Assembly: GCF_014171475.1 (NCBI RefSeq)
Contig: NZ_CP048817.1
Span: forward strand, 1,302,001 to 1,366,000
Source of the DNA: Sphingomonas sp. So64.6b
GTDB lineage: Bacteria > Pseudomonadota > Alphaproteobacteria > Sphingomonadales > Sphingomonadaceae
Length of the DNA stretch: 64,000 nt
Direction of reading: 5' to 3'
How positions within the stretch are numbered: position 1 is the stretch's first letter; each line of letters begins with the position of its first letter. The notes under the pieces are model-generated. The model had not been told where the DNA came from and made no database searches. It saw only the letters and a program-made list of their open reading frames with translations. Of this stretch, positions 7,412-15,651 are shown in pieces. The position numbers and the translations under genes were made by a program.

Positions 7412-8068
7412 ATGTGGTCGGGAAAACTGGTTGTCATTCTGGGGGCGTCCGTTCTGGGGGCATCCGTTCTGGGGGCGTCATCGCCGCTCGCGGCTGCCGA
7501 TACGGTCGCGACGTCCGACGGTGGCCCGAGCCACGGACAATATCGCCTTCCCTATGAGGACGGCACGACGGTGAAGGTGTTCGACGATTTCGTGACACAC
7601 CGGCCGGTCGGCCGGGTCGATCTCTTCGCTGTCGCGGGCGCGAAGCCGTATAAGGTGCTGGCCGCCGCGGACGGCGTGGTGAAGGCGATCCAGGACGGAT
7701 TTTCCGAACAATTGTCCGGCCGCGCCGCGAAGGATTGCCACAATAATTATGTGTGGATCGCTCATGCCGATGGCGAATGGTCCAATTATTCGCATGTCGC
7801 GCATGGTTCGGTGGCCGCTGCCGGCTTGCGCGTCGGCGATCGGGTCAAGGCCGGGCAGGTCATCGGGGTCGAGGGAGCGGTGGGATGCGCGATGCTCGAC
7901 CATGTTCATTTCGAGATCGCGGTTCCGTCATCGGTCGATCCGATCGACGCCAATGGCTTCCTGACCGACAATGACGGCGGCAAGCGGGAACGCAATCCGC
8001 GTTTTTGCGGGCTCGGCGATCATCCCGCGGTCAAGGACCAGACCTATACCGCCCGTCCGTGTGATTGA
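7412..8068 (+). CDS. Secreted M23-family metallopeptidase
   Basis: The start at 7412 follows AGGAG at 7400-7404 and begins directly with a signal peptide (MWSGKLVVILGASVLGAS, cut near AAA-D). This gives 218 residues. The mature part is a LytM-like beta barrel: the HRPVGRVDLF element supplies the first His and Asp, though with wider spacing than the usual HxxxD. VLAAADGVVKAIQDG follows, then YVWIAHADGEWSNYSHVAHG, VGDRVKAGQVIGVEGAVG and the closing HVHFEIA metal motif. The enzyme should cut peptide cross-links of peptidoglycan in the periplasm or activate amidases. The signal peptide is built from three 15-bp repeats (7439-7483). In-frame starts further upstream (7328) are possible but lack a signal-peptide-like beginning. 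Confidence 0.8.
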   Translation: MWSGKLVVILGASVLGASVLGASSPLAAADTVATSDGGPSHGQYRLPYEDGTTVKVFDDFVTHRPVGRVDLFAVAGAKPYKVLAAADGVVKAIQDGFSEQLSGRAAKDCHNNYVWIAHADGEWSNYSHVAHGSVAAAGLRVGDRVKAGQVIGVEGAVGCAMLDHVHFEIAVPSSVDPIDANGFLTDNDGGKRERNPRFCGLGDHPAVKDQTYTARPCD

Positions 8069-8213
8069 CCTGCGCGAGTCGCGAATGGTCGATAAGGGCA
8101 ATCAAGCAACGGTGCGAACGGCGGCATGTGGCACAAGCCGTTGCTTCACAGGCGCGGCGTATGTGGTTCACCGCGCCGAGCCACGAATGACGTACTCCCA
8201 AATCGCGGCCCGC

Positions 8214-8600
8214 CTATTCCGGCGCGTGGCAGACCGCCTCGACATTGATGCCGTCGGGATCGAGCACGAAAGCGCCATAATAGGTCGGATGATAATGCGC
8301 GCGGATCCCGGGCGGACCGTTGTCGCGTCCGCCGGCAGCCAGGGCCGCCTGATAGAATGCGTCGACCTCGGCACGCGAGGCGGCGGAGAGGGCGATGTGC
8401 AGGCCTTCGCCAAGCGGGCCGTCATTGCCCAGCCAGAATGATGGTTTGCCGTTCCGGCCATAGCCGATGCCATGATATCCGCCCGATTGCTCCGGCGTGA
8501 CTTCCATGACCGGGACTATGCCCAACGCCGACAATGCTGCGTCGTAGAAACGCCTGGATGCTTCGAAATCCGCGGCTCTGATCCCCAAATGGTCAATCAC
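8214..8600 (-). CDS. VOC-family (glyoxalase/dioxygenase superfamily) protein
   Basis: The GTG at 8600 is chosen as start because GAGGGAG precedes it and the product then starts with IDHLGIRAADFEASRRFYDAAL, the normal VOC first beta-alpha unit. The 128-residue protein ends with the GAFVLDPDGINVEAVCH motif. It is a paralogue of the VOC gene at 47909; the two share the AAGGRDNGPPGIR-type stretch and the tail. Members are metal-dependent lyases, dioxygenases or resistance proteins; the substrate is unknown. Confidence 0.85.
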   Translation of the reverse strand: MIDHLGIRAADFEASRRFYDAALSALGIVPVMEVTPEQSGGYHGIGYGRNGKPSFWLGNDGPLGEGLHIALSAASRAEVDAFYQAALAAGGRDNGPPGIRAHYHPTYYGAFVLDPDGINVEAVCHAPE

Positions 8601-8693
8601 GGCGCATGCTCCCTCACATAAATGGCTCTTTCGCATTCCCGGGTTGGCTTTCGCGACTACGGGGCGTCGCCGAAAACCAATGCGTGCCCCGGA

Positions 8694-9512
8694 TCAGGGC
8701 TGCTGCCCGACGCGCAAGCGGTAGCTTCCAGTGCTGTGATCGCTGGTCGAGCCCGTCGCACGCACGATATAGTCGGCGCTTTCCTCCGGCGTGAAGCTGA
8801 GAAAAGCGTTCATCTTGCCGCCGCTATCGTCATCGCCGGCAAGGGGGTCGGTGCTCTGGCGATTGCCTGCAGGATAGACCTGCAGCAGCGGATCGAGATC
8901 GTCGCCCTCATGATCCATCGAGATCAGGACTTGCTTGCCGCCCTCGAAGTGGAACACATAATCATCGATACGGCGGCCGCGTATTTCGCCATCCGTCTCG
9001 GTCAATGCGCCGTTATAATGTTTGAAGACGATGGTGCTGGTCCCGACCGGGGTTGGCCGCAACGGCGCCGGCAACGGCGGAAGGTCGCGCACCTTCAGCA
9101 CATAGCCGCCCTTATTGTCGCCGACGGAGGACACACGCACGCGATAGGTCCCGCTCTGCGCGGGCGCGAATTCGATATAGGCGTTGGTCCCGTCGCCGCT
9201 ATCGTCGTCTTCGGCGATCTGTTCATCATTATCGTCGGCGAGGGAGAGGCGCATTTTGGGGTCGAAATCTTCGGACTCCGCGCTGAACGCGTAGCGCTTT
9301 CCCGCCTCCAAAGGCAGTGTGCGGACCTGATAGGGGTGATCGTCGTCCTTCGGGCTGTTGCTGTCCAGCTGTCCCGGAAGCTGCCGTTCATTCTTGCCGG
9401 CGGTCTGCGCCGACGCCGGCGTAGCGACCATCGCGATGGCCGCAGTCATGGCCGAAGCCAGCGCCAGCCATTTCATTTTCATCCGCGACGTTCCGGTCAT
9501 AGCGTTTCCCAT
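8694..9512 (-). CDS. Secreted protein with two PPC-like domains
   Basis: A 272-residue exported protein. The signal peptide lies in the first ~35 residues (MKMKWLALASAMTAAIAMVA then TPASAQ). Two similar beta-sandwich modules follow, at about 45-140 and 165-270. Each has the pre-peptidase C-terminal (PPC) pattern: a DDY-F or YAFSAES strand, an acidic DDDSG loop, a NAYIEFAPAQSGTYRVRV or NAFLSFTPEESADYIVRA strand, and a G-Y-L-V end. PPC modules usually ride on secreted peptidases. Here they stand alone, so the protein may be a binding or chaperone module. The exact start among the early Met codons is uncertain. Confidence 0.75.
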   Translation of the reverse strand: MGNAMTGTSRMKMKWLALASAMTAAIAMVATPASAQTAGKNERQLPGQLDSNSPKDDDHPYQVRTLPLEAGKRYAFSAESEDFDPKMRLSLADDNDEQIAEDDDSGDGTNAYIEFAPAQSGTYRVRVSSVGDNKGGYVLKVRDLPPLPAPLRPTPVGTSTIVFKHYNGALTETDGEIRGRRIDDYVFHFEGGKQVLISMDHEGDDLDPLLQVYPAGNRQSTDPLAGDDDSGGKMNAFLSFTPEESADYIVRATGSTSDHSTGSYRLRVGQQP

Positions 9513-9710
9513 TCACTTTCGGTTCCCCGGCGCGGCTAGCGAGGTCCGGCGCATCTGACAATTCCGAAAACATGGCATGGATGGGCGAAGCATCGGGCAA
9601 CTAAGGAGCCCGTGCGGTGCGCGATGAGCGTAGCCGGCATCACAGCGCCCGCTTTCGACCCGAGTAGGTTGAAAAAAGGCGCTCGGCCTGTGCCAGCCGT
9701 CAAGCACACG

Positions 9711-10091
9711 CTATCCGCTTCGCGCCACCAATACGGCTCCAGCCATGATCAGCAACGTGCCGCTCAGGCGCGCGGCGTTCGCAGTTTCGCCCAGGAAGAC
9801 GGTTCCGATCAGGAAAGTGAACACGAAGCCGAGTCCCACGAAAGGATAGGCCAGCGACAGGTCTACCCTGGACAGCACCGCGATCCAGAATCCGGCCGAG
9901 AGGGCATAGACGGCGAGTCCACCAATAAGCGTGGGGGTCGTGATCAACGCGATCGCTCGCGCTTCAAACGCGCCATCCCCGCCGAGCGCGGCGCGCACGG
10001 CCGGCGCGCTGGCCCCGAGCTTCAGCAGAAACTGCGCCGTCGCACTCAGCACGACGCTGCCCAGGATAAGGACGAGATCAGTCGTTTTCAT
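9711..10091 (-). CDS. Small EamA/SMR-type transporter, ArnE-like flippase subunit
   Basis: A 126-residue, four-helix membrane protein starting MKTTDLVLIL; a frame to 10124 exists but adds a non-hydrophobic head. Helices lie at about 5-25, 45-70, 75-95 and 102-122. The AYPFVGLGFVFTFLIG and LGETANAARLSGTLLIMAG stretches are typical of half-size DMT proteins such as ArnE/ArnF, which flip undecaprenyl-linked aminoarabinose. It is divergent from the GT-C gene at 10178 with 86 bp between them, next to a UbiA-type polyprenyl-phosphate enzyme. This supports a role in flipping a lipid-linked sugar. Confidence 0.7.
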   Translation of the reverse strand: MKTTDLVLILGSVVLSATAQFLLKLGASAPAVRAALGGDGAFEARAIALITTPTLIGGLAVYALSAGFWIAVLSRVDLSLAYPFVGLGFVFTFLIGTVFLGETANAARLSGTLLIMAGAVLVARSG

Positions 10092-10177
10092 GAATAATGC
10101 TCCGACGCGGTGGTAGAATCGCACCGGATAAGAAGTGCTTAATTGAATAGTAAGTCGGGCGAGCTAGCACCTGCGAC

Positions 10178-11446
10178 ATGCAGTCCCCCGGCTCAGCGAA
10201 ACTCCTCCAATCGAGGAATGGGCCCAGCCTGGAATGGCGAGCTCTCGGCCTGGCGCTGGCGCTTGCCGTGGCCGCCCGGGCTTCCGCGATGGTCGTGCTT
10301 GAGGAACCCCTACTCAGTGATTCGGCTGCCTATTTCGAGATGGCGCGAACGCTGCTGGCTCCAGGGCCGATGCGCGATACCTATGGCAACGCCGCCTTCT
10401 ACAGCCCCGGCTATCCGTTCGCCATGGCGCTCGCCTTTGCAATTGGCGGGGTGAAACTCGGTGCAGCACTGGCGCTCAATCTGGCGCTCGGCGCGATATC
10501 CACCTTGCTTGTCTATCTGCTCGCACGGCGCGCAACGGCGGATGGCCTTGTCGCGCTGATCGCCGCGGCCTCCTATGCCGTGCTGATCCCCGCAGTGGCC
10601 GGGTCTGCGTTCCTGCTGCGCGAGAATCTTTCGGTGCCGCTGCTGCTCGGCTTCACGTTGGCCGCCGTGCTGCTGCTCGATACCAGGCGTCCCAAGCTCG
10701 TCTCCGCCGTGTCAGGCGTTCTCTACGGAGCAGGAATGCTCGCCGGTGCGTCGGTAATTCTCACCGGCGCAGCAGTAGCGGTCGCCCTTTTATGGCGACG
10801 GGAGTCGTTACTTGAGACGGCAGTCGCCGCTCTCGCCTTCGCCGCCGGAGCCGCGCTAATCCTTGGTCCCTGGGTCGTTCATGTCGATCGGACGCTGGGT
10901 CGTCCCGTCCTGACGACCAACGGACCGTTCAACCTTTATATCGGCAACAATCCTGCCGCCGACGGCCGCTTCGTCAGCATGAAGGACACGCCGCTTGGCG
11001 CCCGGTGGCGCACGATTCGCGCCGACTATGGCGAGTTGCGCGCGACCGACTTCCTTGGTGCACAGGCGATGACGCATATCCAGACCCATCCGGTGCAAAC
11101 CGGAGCCTTGGCGCTGCGGAAGCTGGCATTGTTTTGGGTGCCTGACTTTCCCGACAGCGAGGATCGCTCGAGCCCTGTCGTCACGGCGTTGCGCTGGGCG
11201 GATGTGCTACAGTTTACGCTGATCCTTGCCTTCGCCGTGCTCGCTATGGCGCAATGGCGGCGGCGGACCAGGGCGGAGCGCTTGATCCTCGTCACGATCG
11301 GCTGTTTCTGGGCGATCCATGCTGCGGCCTATGTGATGCCGCGCTACCGTCTCCCGGTGATGCCATTGCTGATCATCTCTGCGGCGAGCGTTGCGCTTCC
11401 GCTGATACGGCGCCCTCTCCAACGTGGCGATGCGGTGCTCGCATGA
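10178..11446 (+). CDS. GT-C (GT39/ArnT-like) membrane glycosyltransferase
   Basis: A 422-residue polytopic membrane protein with roughly ten hydrophobic segments. After the first segment comes LSDSAAYFEMARTLL, the acidic first periplasmic loop of GT-C enzymes (catalytic Asp in the DSAAY region). YSPGYPFAMA and the RENLSVPLLLGFTLA helices follow. A soluble loop, TTNGPFNLYIGNNPAADGRF, is typical of the GT39/PMT-like proteins of this class. Such enzymes move a sugar from a polyprenyl-phosphate carrier to a periplasmic acceptor. The stop overlaps the HAD-UbiA start as ATGA. The upstream divergent gene is a flippase-like DMT protein. Confidence 0.72.
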   Translation: MQSPGSAKLLQSRNGPSLEWRALGLALALAVAARASAMVVLEEPLLSDSAAYFEMARTLLAPGPMRDTYGNAAFYSPGYPFAMALAFAIGGVKLGAALALNLALGAISTLLVYLLARRATADGLVALIAAASYAVLIPAVAGSAFLLRENLSVPLLLGFTLAAVLLLDTRRPKLVSAVSGVLYGAGMLAGASVILTGAAVAVALLWRRESLLETAVAALAFAAGAALILGPWVVHVDRTLGRPVLTTNGPFNLYIGNNPAADGRFVSMKDTPLGARWRTIRADYGELRATDFLGAQAMTHIQTHPVQTGALALRKLALFWVPDFPDSEDRSSPVVTALRWADVLQFTLILAFAVLAMAQWRRRTRAERLILVTIGCFWAIHAAAYVMPRYRLPVMPLLIISAASVALPLIRRPLQRGDAVLA

Positions 11447-12885
11447 ACGCGCCCGTCACCGGCCTGAAAGCGCCCGTCGGGCGTCCGCTTTATGTCGATC
11501 TGGACAGAACGCTGATCTCGGCTGATGTGTCGCTGGAGAATTGGCTGAATTTCGCCAAGCGTGGCATCGTACCCGCCTTGCTGCTGTGCTGGTGGCTGCT
11601 GCGCGGACGCGCCTATGCGAAATCCATGGTGGCGCGACGTGTCCGGCTCGATCCGGCAACCCTGCCTTACCGCGAAGAAGTGCTGGAGATCGTCCGCGCG
11701 GCGCGAGCCGACGGTCGGCGCGTCGTACTCGCCAGCGGGTCGCACCAGCGGCACGTTACGCGCGTTGCGCGCCATCTCGGGCTGTTCGACAATGCGGTCG
11801 GCTCAGTCGCCCGGCGCAACCTCAAGGGCCGCACCAAGCTTGCCTGGATCAACGCGGATGCGGACGGGCCTTTCGACTATGTCGGCGACAGCCGCGCCGA
11901 CCGCCCGATCTGGTCCTCCGCGCATGAAGGCCTGACAGTCGGATATGATCCGCGACAGCGCCATGTGCGGTCGGTCACCCTTCGGCGTGTACCCATCTGG
12001 CGCGCGACGCTGAAAGCAATGCGGCCGCATCAATGGGCGAAGAACGCGCTGATCGGTGTTCCCTTGGCGACTTCGGGGCTCTGGTTTGAGCCACTGGCGA
12101 CCCTGAAGACGGGCCTCGCTTTCCTGCTCTTCTCGCTGACGGCATCTGGCGTCTACCTGATCAACGATCTGCTCGATATCGAATCGGACCGCGCGCACCG
12201 CGTGAAGTTCAGCCGCCCGATTGCGTCCGGAACGCTGCCGATCCCGATTGCGATCGGGCTGGGTCTTGCGCTTCTCACCTTGCCGCTTCTCGCAGCCGCG
12301 CTGACGCTCGGCCTGGCCTTTGCGGCCGTAATGGCCACCTATCTCGTCGTCACGACGGCCTATTCGTTGCGGTTGAAGCAGGCGATGACGCTCGATGTGG
12401 TCGTGCTCGCCTGCCTCTACACCATACGGATCTTCGCCGGCGGCGTCGCCATCGAGGTAGCGGTCAGTTCCTGGCTGCTGACCTTTGCGGTGTTCTTCTT
12501 CCTCAGCCTGGCATATCTCAAGCGATATACCGAGCTCGCCGTCACCACTCAGCCACCGCACCGGCTCCTGAGCGGCCGCGGTTATGTCGGCAGCGACATC
12601 GAGATCGTGATGATGAGCGGCGTGGCGAGCGGGATGGTCTCCATCCTGGTGCTCGCGCTGTTTATCAAGAGCGCCTCGCCGGCATATCAGGGCGGTACGC
12701 CTGAACTGCTTTGGGGTCTTTGCCTGGTGCTGCTCTATTGGCTCAACCGCGTCTGGATGATGGCCCGGCGAGGCCAGGTCTCGGGCGATCCGATCGCTTT
12801 TGCCATCACCGACCGGCGCAGCCTCATTCTGGGCGCGATCGCGCTCGTCATCGCCCTGGCGGCACAGCGGCTGTCGCTACCGTGA
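11443..12885 (+). CDS. HAD-UbiA fusion, polyprenyl-phosphate phosphoribosyltransferase-like
   Basis: A 480-residue two-domain protein; the ATG at 11443 overlaps the GT-C stop. Residues ~15-165 are a HAD phosphatase with DLDRT (Asp19, Asp21), ASGSHQRHV (residues 98-105), and DYVGDSRADRPIW (residues 145-157). Residues ~185-480 are a UbiA prenyltransferase starting MRPHQWAKNALIGVPL. It has the substrate motif NDLLDIESDR (Asn241, Asp242, Asp245, Asp249) and several membrane helices. Decaprenyl-phosphate phosphoribose synthases plus their phosphatase do these two steps separately in actinobacteria; here they are fused. The product would be polyprenyl-phosphate ribose or arabinose, suited to the neighbouring flippase and GT-C enzyme. 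The sugar is inferred. Confidence 0.8.
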   Translation: MNAPVTGLKAPVGRPLYVDLDRTLISADVSLENWLNFAKRGIVPALLLCWWLLRGRAYAKSMVARRVRLDPATLPYREEVLEIVRAARADGRRVVLASGSHQRHVTRVARHLGLFDNAVGSVARRNLKGRTKLAWINADADGPFDYVGDSRADRPIWSSAHEGLTVGYDPRQRHVRSVTLRRVPIWRATLKAMRPHQWAKNALIGVPLATSGLWFEPLATLKTGLAFLLFSLTASGVYLINDLLDIESDRAHRVKFSRPIASGTLPIPIAIGLGLALLTLPLLAAALTLGLAFAAVMATYLVVTTAYSLRLKQAMTLDVVVLACLYTIRIFAGGVAIEVAVSSWLLTFAVFFFLSLAYLKRYTELAVTTQPPHRLLSGRGYVGSDIEIVMMSGVASGMVSILVLALFIKSASPAYQGGTPELLWGLCLVLLYWLNRVWMMARRGQVSGDPIAFAITDRRSLILGAIALVIALAAQRLSLP

Positions 12886-12962
12886 AGAGTACTTGCCATA
12901 GGGCATCCTCCTCCTGACGATTGATGATCGATGATGCACTATCGGACTTCGGGACGACACAT

Positions 12963-13442
12963 CTAGCCCAGATAGGACGCGAACCCGGCCAGCACTTCCT
13001 CGTACAGCGCTTTCTTGAACGGGACGATGACCTCGGGCAGTTCGGCCGGGTCGGCCCAGCGCCAGGTGCGGAATTCCTGGTGCCTGGTCTTGATGTCGAC
13101 ATCGCTGTTCTCGCCGAGGAAGCGGTAGAGGAACCAGCGCTGGCGCTGGCCGCGCCATTTTCCCTTCCACACCTTGCCGATCATGTCCTCGGGCAAGTCG
13201 TAGAATAGTTCGTCGTCGATCGTCGCGATCAGCTCGACCTTGTCGGGGGTGATGCCGGTTTCTTCGCCGAGCTCGCGGATCGCGGCTTGTTCGGCGTTCT
13301 CGCCGTCGTCGATCCCGCCTTGCGGCATTTGCCATGCCTCAAGCGTCGTATCGATGCGCTGGCCGACGAAGATCTTGCCCTGGGCGTTGAGCAGCATCAC
13401 GCCGGCGCAGGGGCGGTAGGGCAGGGAGGATGGGTCGGTCAT
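12963..13442 (-). CDS. rppH: RNA pyrophosphohydrolase (Nudix)
   Basis: A 159-residue Nudix enzyme that removes pyrophosphate from the 5' end of mRNA to start decay. It begins LPYRPCAGVMLLNAQGKIFVG, the usual RppH opening. The Nudix box starting GGIDDGENAEQAAI and continuing RELGEETGI (about residues 42-64) fits GX5EX7REUXEEXGU. KWRGQRQRWFLYRF and the EFRTWRW segment are characteristic of RppH rather than other Nudix proteins. It is convergent with the HAD-UbiA gene (77 bp apart). Confidence 0.93.
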   Translation of the reverse strand: MTDPSSLPYRPCAGVMLLNAQGKIFVGQRIDTTLEAWQMPQGGIDDGENAEQAAIRELGEETGITPDKVELIATIDDELFYDLPEDMIGKVWKGKWRGQRQRWFLYRFLGENSDVDIKTRHQEFRTWRWADPAELPEVIVPFKKALYEEVLAGFASYLG

Positions 13443-13499
13443 TGATCTTGTCCCGGTGGGATTGGTGCGAAACTGGAATCCTAGGGGGACCAGCGCAGC

Positions 13500-13600
13500 T
13501 GGTGGAGGGATCAGCCGGCAACGTGGCGCTTGGGGAAGTCCCCCTCCACCATTCGCTGAAGAAGCGAATGGTCCCCCTCCCCCTCCGGGGGAGGATTTGC
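13500..13600. repeat. REP-like palindromic stretch between rppH and the esterase
   Basis: Contains a 10-bp perfect hairpin (ACCATTCGCT at 13548-13557, AGCGAATGGT at 13563-13572) flanked by runs of C and G with internal pairing (CCCTCC with GGAGGG-like partners). Placed downstream of the minus-strand esterase, it could stop transcription. Similar C-rich palindromes recur at 58763-58835. Confidence 0.5.
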
Positions 13601-13604
13601 GGTT

Positions 13605-14579
13605 TTAGCTTGCCGCCTGGGCCATGACGCGATTGGCTTCGGCTTCGGCGATGATGGTCCTGAGCACGGCCAGCGCGCCGGCGACGTCGCCCTGCGACGA
13701 GGGGATCGCCTGACGCAGTGTCACGAAGCCGTGGATGTTGCCGACCGCTTCACGGAAGATCGTCGGCACGCCGGCCGCGATCAGTGCGCCGGCATAGGCG
13801 CGGCCCTGATCGCGCAACGGATCGAGGCTCGCCGTCATCACCAGTGCGGGCGGTAGTCCGGCGAGATCGCCGACCAGTGGTGAGGCGCGGATATGCGTGC
13901 GTTCCGCCTTATAGGCGGCGTCGAACCATTCCATGCTCTCGCGGGTGAGCAGAAAGCCTTGGCCGAACTCGCTATAGGAGGGAAGCTCGCGGCTCGAATC
14001 GGTTGCCGGATAGATCGGGAATTGCGCGATCACCGGGACCTTGGCGGGGGTGTCGCGCAGCGCGACGGCGGTGACGATCGACAAATTGCCGCCCGCGCTG
14101 TCGCCGCACACGACCAGGCCGGTTACCGAACGGCCAAGCTCGGCGGGGCTTTCGGCGACCCAGCGCGCGGCCGCTTCGCAATCATCGGGTGCGGCGGGCC
14201 AGGCATGTTCGGGCGCGAGGCGATAATCGACCGCGATGAGCGGCAGGTCGAGCGCGCGCGCGATCTCGGCGCAGAAGCTCGCATGGCTGTCGAGATCGCC
14301 GATCACGAAGCCGCCGCCATGATAGAACATGACCGCAGGACCCGGCTCGCGCGATGCCCGGGCGTCGAACAGTCGCGCCGGGATGTCGCCGGCCGGGCCG
14401 GGAATGGTCAGGTCGGTGATCGTTGCGAGGTCGCCAACGGGCAAATCCGCGACATCCTTCATCGCGACATAGACGGCGCGCGCCGCGGGCGGCTCCAGCT
14501 CGTGCATCTTGGGGCCGGGGACGTTGTTGAGATAGGTCAGGAAGCCGCGCACATCTGGGCGGACGAAAGGATCGGACAT
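13605..14579 (-). CDS. Alpha/beta hydrolase, HSL-family esterase
   Basis: A 324-residue serine esterase. The ATG at 14579 has GGAG nine bases upstream and leaves 64 bp before the divergent amidohydrolase; the alternative ATG at 14609 has neither. The oxyanion-hole motif YHGGGFVIGD lies near residue 97 and YRLAPEHAWPAA follows. The nucleophile elbow GDSAGGN lies about 70 residues further. DPLRDQG supplies the acid and NIHGF the histidine. This is the hormone-sensitive-lipase (class IV) layout for short-chain esters. It is divergent from the histone-deacetylase-like gene. Confidence 0.88.
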   Translation of the reverse strand: MSDPFVRPDVRGFLTYLNNVPGPKMHELEPPAARAVYVAMKDVADLPVGDLATITDLTIPGPAGDIPARLFDARASREPGPAVMFYHGGGFVIGDLDSHASFCAEIARALDLPLIAVDYRLAPEHAWPAAPDDCEAAARWVAESPAELGRSVTGLVVCGDSAGGNLSIVTAVALRDTPAKVPVIAQFPIYPATDSSRELPSYSEFGQGFLLTRESMEWFDAAYKAERTHIRASPLVGDLAGLPPALVMTASLDPLRDQGRAYAGALIAAGVPTIFREAVGNIHGFVTLRQAIPSSQGDVAGALAVLRTIIAEAEANRVMAQAAS

Positions 14580-14643
14580 CAGTGCTGTCTCCACATCTTC
14601 CGGGTGCATGGCGAAGCCCGGCGGTCGCGCTTACCTAAGGGGC

Positions 14644-15651
14644 ATGATCGCGCTCGTCCATCACCCGGATTATGTCGCGCCCGCACCGGCGCGAAGCCAA
14701 TATCAGTGGAACAAGAACGGCCTGATCCGCGACCTGCTGCGCGATAGCGATGCGGATCTGACCTGGTTTCAACCGGCGCCGATGCCGATCGAGTGGCTGG
14801 AGGCGGCGCACGACGCCGATTATGTCGCCGAAGTGCTGGAGGCACGTGTTCCCGCCTTCAAGGAACGGCGGATCGGTTTTCCGGTCACGCCGCTGGTCGC
14901 GCGCCGTGCCGCCATGGTGCCGGGCGGAACATGGCTGGCGGCGAGGCTGGCGCTCGACCATGGATTTGCCGCCAACACGGCGGGCGGCAGCCATCATGCG
15001 CTGGCCGATACCGGCGCGGGGTTTTGCGTGTTCAACGACCTTGCCATCGCAGCCATCCGCCTGACCGAGCAACGTATCGTCGAGCGCGTGCTGATCGTCG
15101 ACTGCGATGTCCATCAGGGCGACGGCACCGCAGCACTGACCGCGGGCCGACCCGACATCGCGACCTATTCGATCCATGCGGAGAAGAATTTTCCGGTTCG
15201 GAAAGCGCGCTCGACGCTCGATGTGCCGCTGCCCGATGGGACTGGCGACGATGCCTATCTCGACGCGCTGCAAGGGACGCTGGAACCGATGCTCGACGCG
15301 TTCCAGCCCGACCTGATCCTGTATCAGGCGGGGGTCGATCCATTCGCGGGCGATCGTCTTGGTCGCCTCGATCTGTCGTTGGCGGGACTCGATCGCCGCG
15401 AGTCGCTGATTGCCGGGCTGGCGATCGATCGCGCCATCCCGCTCGCGAGTACGGTCGGCGGTGGTTATGGCACGGATGCGATGGAGGTCGCGCGGCGACA
15501 TGTGGCATCGCTGCTCAGCCTGGGACGGGCCTTTGAAAAGAAGCGGTTGCACACGCCAACGCATTTTCTACCTTGGGTGGCAAGCGTCGCGGGCCTAGAC
15601 GACGCACAGCAAAGTTTACAGGATGATGATAATGGCGACCGCCGTCCATGA
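14644..15651 (+). CDS. Histone-deacetylase-superfamily amidohydrolase
   Basis: A 335-residue zinc hydrolase of the HDAC/acetoin-utilisation superfamily. The start at 14644 opens with MIALVHHPDYVAP; an in-frame start at 14608 lacks a ribosome site. Motifs are GGSHHALADTGAGFCVFNDLAIA (split here at about residues 116-138, carrying the His-His dyad), the metal-binding VDCDVHQGDGTA, and YQAGVDPFAGDRLG. Bacterial members deacetylate small amides or polyamines. Its last ~20 codons overlap the start of korA. It is the first gene of a co-directional run with korA and korB. Confidence 0.88.
   Translation: MIALVHHPDYVAPAPARSQYQWNKNGLIRDLLRDSDADLTWFQPAPMPIEWLEAAHDADYVAEVLEARVPAFKERRIGFPVTPLVARRAAMVPGGTWLAARLALDHGFAANTAGGSHHALADTGAGFCVFNDLAIAAIRLTEQRIVERVLIVDCDVHQGDGTAALTAGRPDIATYSIHAEKNFPVRKARSTLDVPLPDGTGDDAYLDALQGTLEPMLDAFQPDLILYQAGVDPFAGDRLGRLDLSLAGLDRRESLIAGLAIDRAIPLASTVGGGYGTDAMEVARRHVASLLSLGRAFEKKRLHTPTHFLPWVASVAGLDDAQQSLQDDDNGDRRP

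Noticed and set aside
11254..11442. An upstream extension of the HAD-UbiA gene
   Set aside because: It overlaps the GT-C gene, is Asp/Arg/Cys-rich and gives no HAD-like residues; the ATGA start at 11443 fits better.
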